From the NCBI GenBank assembly GCA_013140935.1, contig JABFSD010001108.1:1-6854 (forward strand): a stretch of 6,854 bases of DNA, read 5' to 3'. Of the stretch, positions 5,432-6,854 are shown in pieces. Each line of letters begins with the position of its first letter. Position 1 is the stretch's first letter. A program made the translations under genes and the position numbers. The notes under the pieces were generated by a model. That model saw only the letters and a list, made by a program, of their open reading frames with translations. It was not told the origin of the DNA and did no database searches. Origin of the DNA: Acidobacteriota bacterium. GTDB taxonomy: Bacteria > Acidobacteriota > Blastocatellia > RBC074.

Positions 5432-6679
5432 ATGAAGCCAATGCTATTCACCAACGCGCTGATCTTTGACGGCACGGGACGCGACGTGTTTGCGGGTGAA
5501 GTGCTGGTCGAAGACGACCGCATTGCCGCTGTGGCTGAAGGCGCAGATCAGCTTGTGCGTGACAACACTGAAGTGATTGATTGCGAAGGCGCAACGTTAA
5601 TGCCCGGCCTGGTTGAAGCGCATGCGCACCTGTCGTGGCCTTCGTCAGTAGGAAGAATTTTCAACGGCCCCAACATCGCCAAAGTGTTGCCGCCTGAGGA
5701 GCATCTGCTGGTCACGGCGCACAACGCTCGTGTCACACTCGAAGCCGGATTCACCAGTGCCTACTCAGCCGGCTCACTCGGTACGCGTTTTGAAGTCGCA
5801 CTGAAAAAAGAAATCGAAGGCGGTTATTTGCCGGGGCCCCGGTTGGTTTCGTCTTCGCTCGAACAAGGGCCTGCGGGCGTGCCGGGCGTGCCTCCGGCAG
5901 AAGGCAATAAACACGGACGCGGAGCCGCAGGCATGCGCGCTTATGTCACCGAGATGGCCGAACTCGGCGTGAATTCGATCAAGCTGTTGTTATCGGGCGA
6001 TGACGCTTTTGCCGAAGGCGCTTCGCAGCATCTGACTTATTCCGAAGCAGAAGTCGCAGCGGCGGCTGACGAAGCGCACGCACGCGGCATCTGGCTTTCG
6101 TGCCACGCGCAATCGGCAGAATCTATCAAGCTCGCGCTACGCCACGGCTTTCGCATTCTCTATCACTGTTCGCATGCCGACGCGGAAGCGTTGGATTTGC
6201 TTGAAGCCAAGAAAGCTGAGGTCTTCGTCGCACCCGCCGTAGGCTTGCGTTACGCGCGCATGCACGAGGCCGAAGCGTTTGGCATTACGCGCGCGGTGGC
6301 CGAAAAGATGGGCGTCTTTGCCGAAGTCGAACGCATGCAAAAGCTCATTCCCGCAATGCGCAGGCGCGGCATTCGTGTGTTGCCGGGCGGCGATTACGGT
6401 TTTCCTTACAACCCGATTGGCCGCAATGCGCGCGATTTGGAATTGTTCGTGAAGCTATTCGGCTTCACCGAAACAGAAGTCTTGATCGCGGCGACCAAAC
6501 TCGGCGGCACATTGATGGGCTTGCCAGTCGGCGTCATTCAAGATGGTTGGCTGGCTGACTTGCTGTTAGTGCAAGGCAATCCCACGCAGGACGTAACTAG
6601 CTTGCAAGACCCGCAACGATTGTTGCGGATTATGAAAGACGGCCGTTTCATCAAACGACCAACGACGAGTGAACTATGA
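5432..6679 (+). CDS. Metal-dependent amidohydrolase (PF01979 superfamily, prolidase/imidazolonepropionase-like)
   Basis: This 415-residue cytoplasmic amidohydrolase has the standard composite fold: an N-terminal beta-sandwich half (FTNALIFDGTG, 6-16), a TIM-barrel, and the sandwich completed at the C-terminus (GWLADLLLVQGNP, 372-384, then IMKDGRFIK). Candidate metal-site residues are all present: H64 and H66 in VEAHAHLSW (61-69), K184 in NSIKLLLSGDD (181-191) as the possible carboxylated lysine, H225 in LSCHAQS, H245 in YHCSHAD (244-250), and D321 in LPGGDYG (317-323) as the general base. The HxH motif is preceded by Glu (E62) where Asp is more usual. Members hydrolyse cyclic amides, lactams, dipeptides or related C-N/C-O bonds; the substrate here is unknown. 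No signal peptide is seen. It overlaps the next gene by 4 bp (ATGA) and so is probably coupled to it. Confidence 0.9.
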   Translation: MKPMLFTNALIFDGTGRDVFAGEVLVEDDRIAAVAEGADQLVRDNTEVIDCEGATLMPGLVEAHAHLSWPSSVGRIFNGPNIAKVLPPEEHLLVTAHNARVTLEAGFTSAYSAGSLGTRFEVALKKEIEGGYLPGPRLVSSSLEQGPAGVPGVPPAEGNKHGRGAAGMRAYVTEMAELGVNSIKLLLSGDDAFAEGASQHLTYSEAEVAAAADEAHARGIWLSCHAQSAESIKLALRHGFRILYHCSHADAEALDLLEAKKAEVFVAPAVGLRYARMHEAEAFGITRAVAEKMGVFAEVERMQKLIPAMRRRGIRVLPGGDYGFPYNPIGRNARDLELFVKLFGFTETEVLIAATKLGGTLMGLPVGVIQDGWLADLLLVQGNPTQDVTSLQDPQRLLRIMKDGRFIKRPTTSEL

Positions 6680-6844
6680 AACTTCCCTTCGTGCTTACGG
6701 CTCTCTGTCTGATGCTGCCCCCTGTCGCTGCGCAACCGCGACTTCCCTGCCGCGACTTGATGAAAGCATCGTTCGGTAACACCGTGAGCACTAGCGCCGC
6801 TGAAGAAATCGCGGCAAGCGAAAACAATCCGGCGCGTTGCAAGC
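6676..6844 (+). CDS. Tannase/feruloyl-esterase-like secreted protein, N-terminus only
   Basis: An open frame begins at the ATG overlapping the amidohydrolase TGA and runs off the window after 56 codons. Residues 1 to about 19 are a signal peptide (MKLPF, hydrophobic LTALCLML, cleavage likely after PPVAA). The mature start PCRDLMK, then SAAEEIAAS and PARCKLSG, resembles the opening of the tannase/feruloyl esterase family (PF07519), in which two cysteines bracket a TxxSAxE segment. These enzymes hydrolyse galloyl or feruloyl esters outside the cytoplasm. The catalytic serine and the rest of the alpha/beta hydrolase lie beyond the edge, so the family call is tentative, though an exported protein is well supported. 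Confidence 0.6.
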
Positions 6845-6854
6845 TCAGCGGTAC

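Noticed and set aside
4960..5523. 187-codon open frame on the - strand across the GlcG-like and amidohydrolase starts
   Set aside because: It covers two supported + strand genes and their ribosome site, and its protein has no family features.

Overview
The window carries seven genes, all on the + strand: six complete and one cut by the right edge. The protein repertoire is a periplasmic PQQ enzyme, an aromatic-type flavoprotein monooxygenase, a cupin, a GlcG-type protein, a metal-dependent amidohydrolase and a secreted tannase/feruloyl-esterase-like protein. Together with the moderately high GC and two long palindromic intergenic elements, this suggests a soil-type heterotroph. My best guess is Acidobacteriota (Blastocatellia- or Solibacter-like), but that is an inference from style, not from a marker gene. 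No rRNA, tRNA, CRISPR, transposase or phage gene is visible.

Layout. (1) 26-1657: secreted PQQ-dependent quinoprotein dehydrogenase with a beta-propeller and no heme domain. (2) 1658-1853: intergenic region dominated by a 97-bp imperfect inverted repeat (1692-1788). (3) 1854-2975: class A FAD monooxygenase. (4) 2983-4313: a two-gene HipA-type toxin-antitoxin-like pair. hipS (HipA N-terminal subdomain alone) overlaps hipT (HipA-like kinase core) by 4 bp, and hipS starts 7 bp after the monooxygenase stop. No hipB (HTH antitoxin/repressor) lies next to it. (5) 4362-4919: cupin. (6) 4914-4958: a perfect 22-bp-arm inverted repeat that contains the cupin stop codon. (7) 4969-5418: GlcG/HbpS-like protein. 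(8) 5432-6679: amidohydrolase. (9) 6676-6844 and beyond: start of a tannase/feruloyl-esterase-like protein, overlapping the amidohydrolase by 4 bp.

How they may work together. The short gaps and stop/start overlaps from 1854 onward suggest one or two transcription units. The catabolic genes look like a peripheral pathway for a plant-derived aromatic or ester substrate: a secreted esterase, a periplasmic alcohol/aldehyde oxidation, a flavin hydroxylation, and cupin and amidohydrolase steps. The actual substrate cannot be read from sequence. The unusual part is the hipS-hipT pair inside this catabolic cluster with no HTH partner. Kinase and loop motifs are intact in HipT, so it looks like a potentially active kinase whose control must come from HipS, autophosphorylation, the host operon promoter, or a regulator elsewhere.
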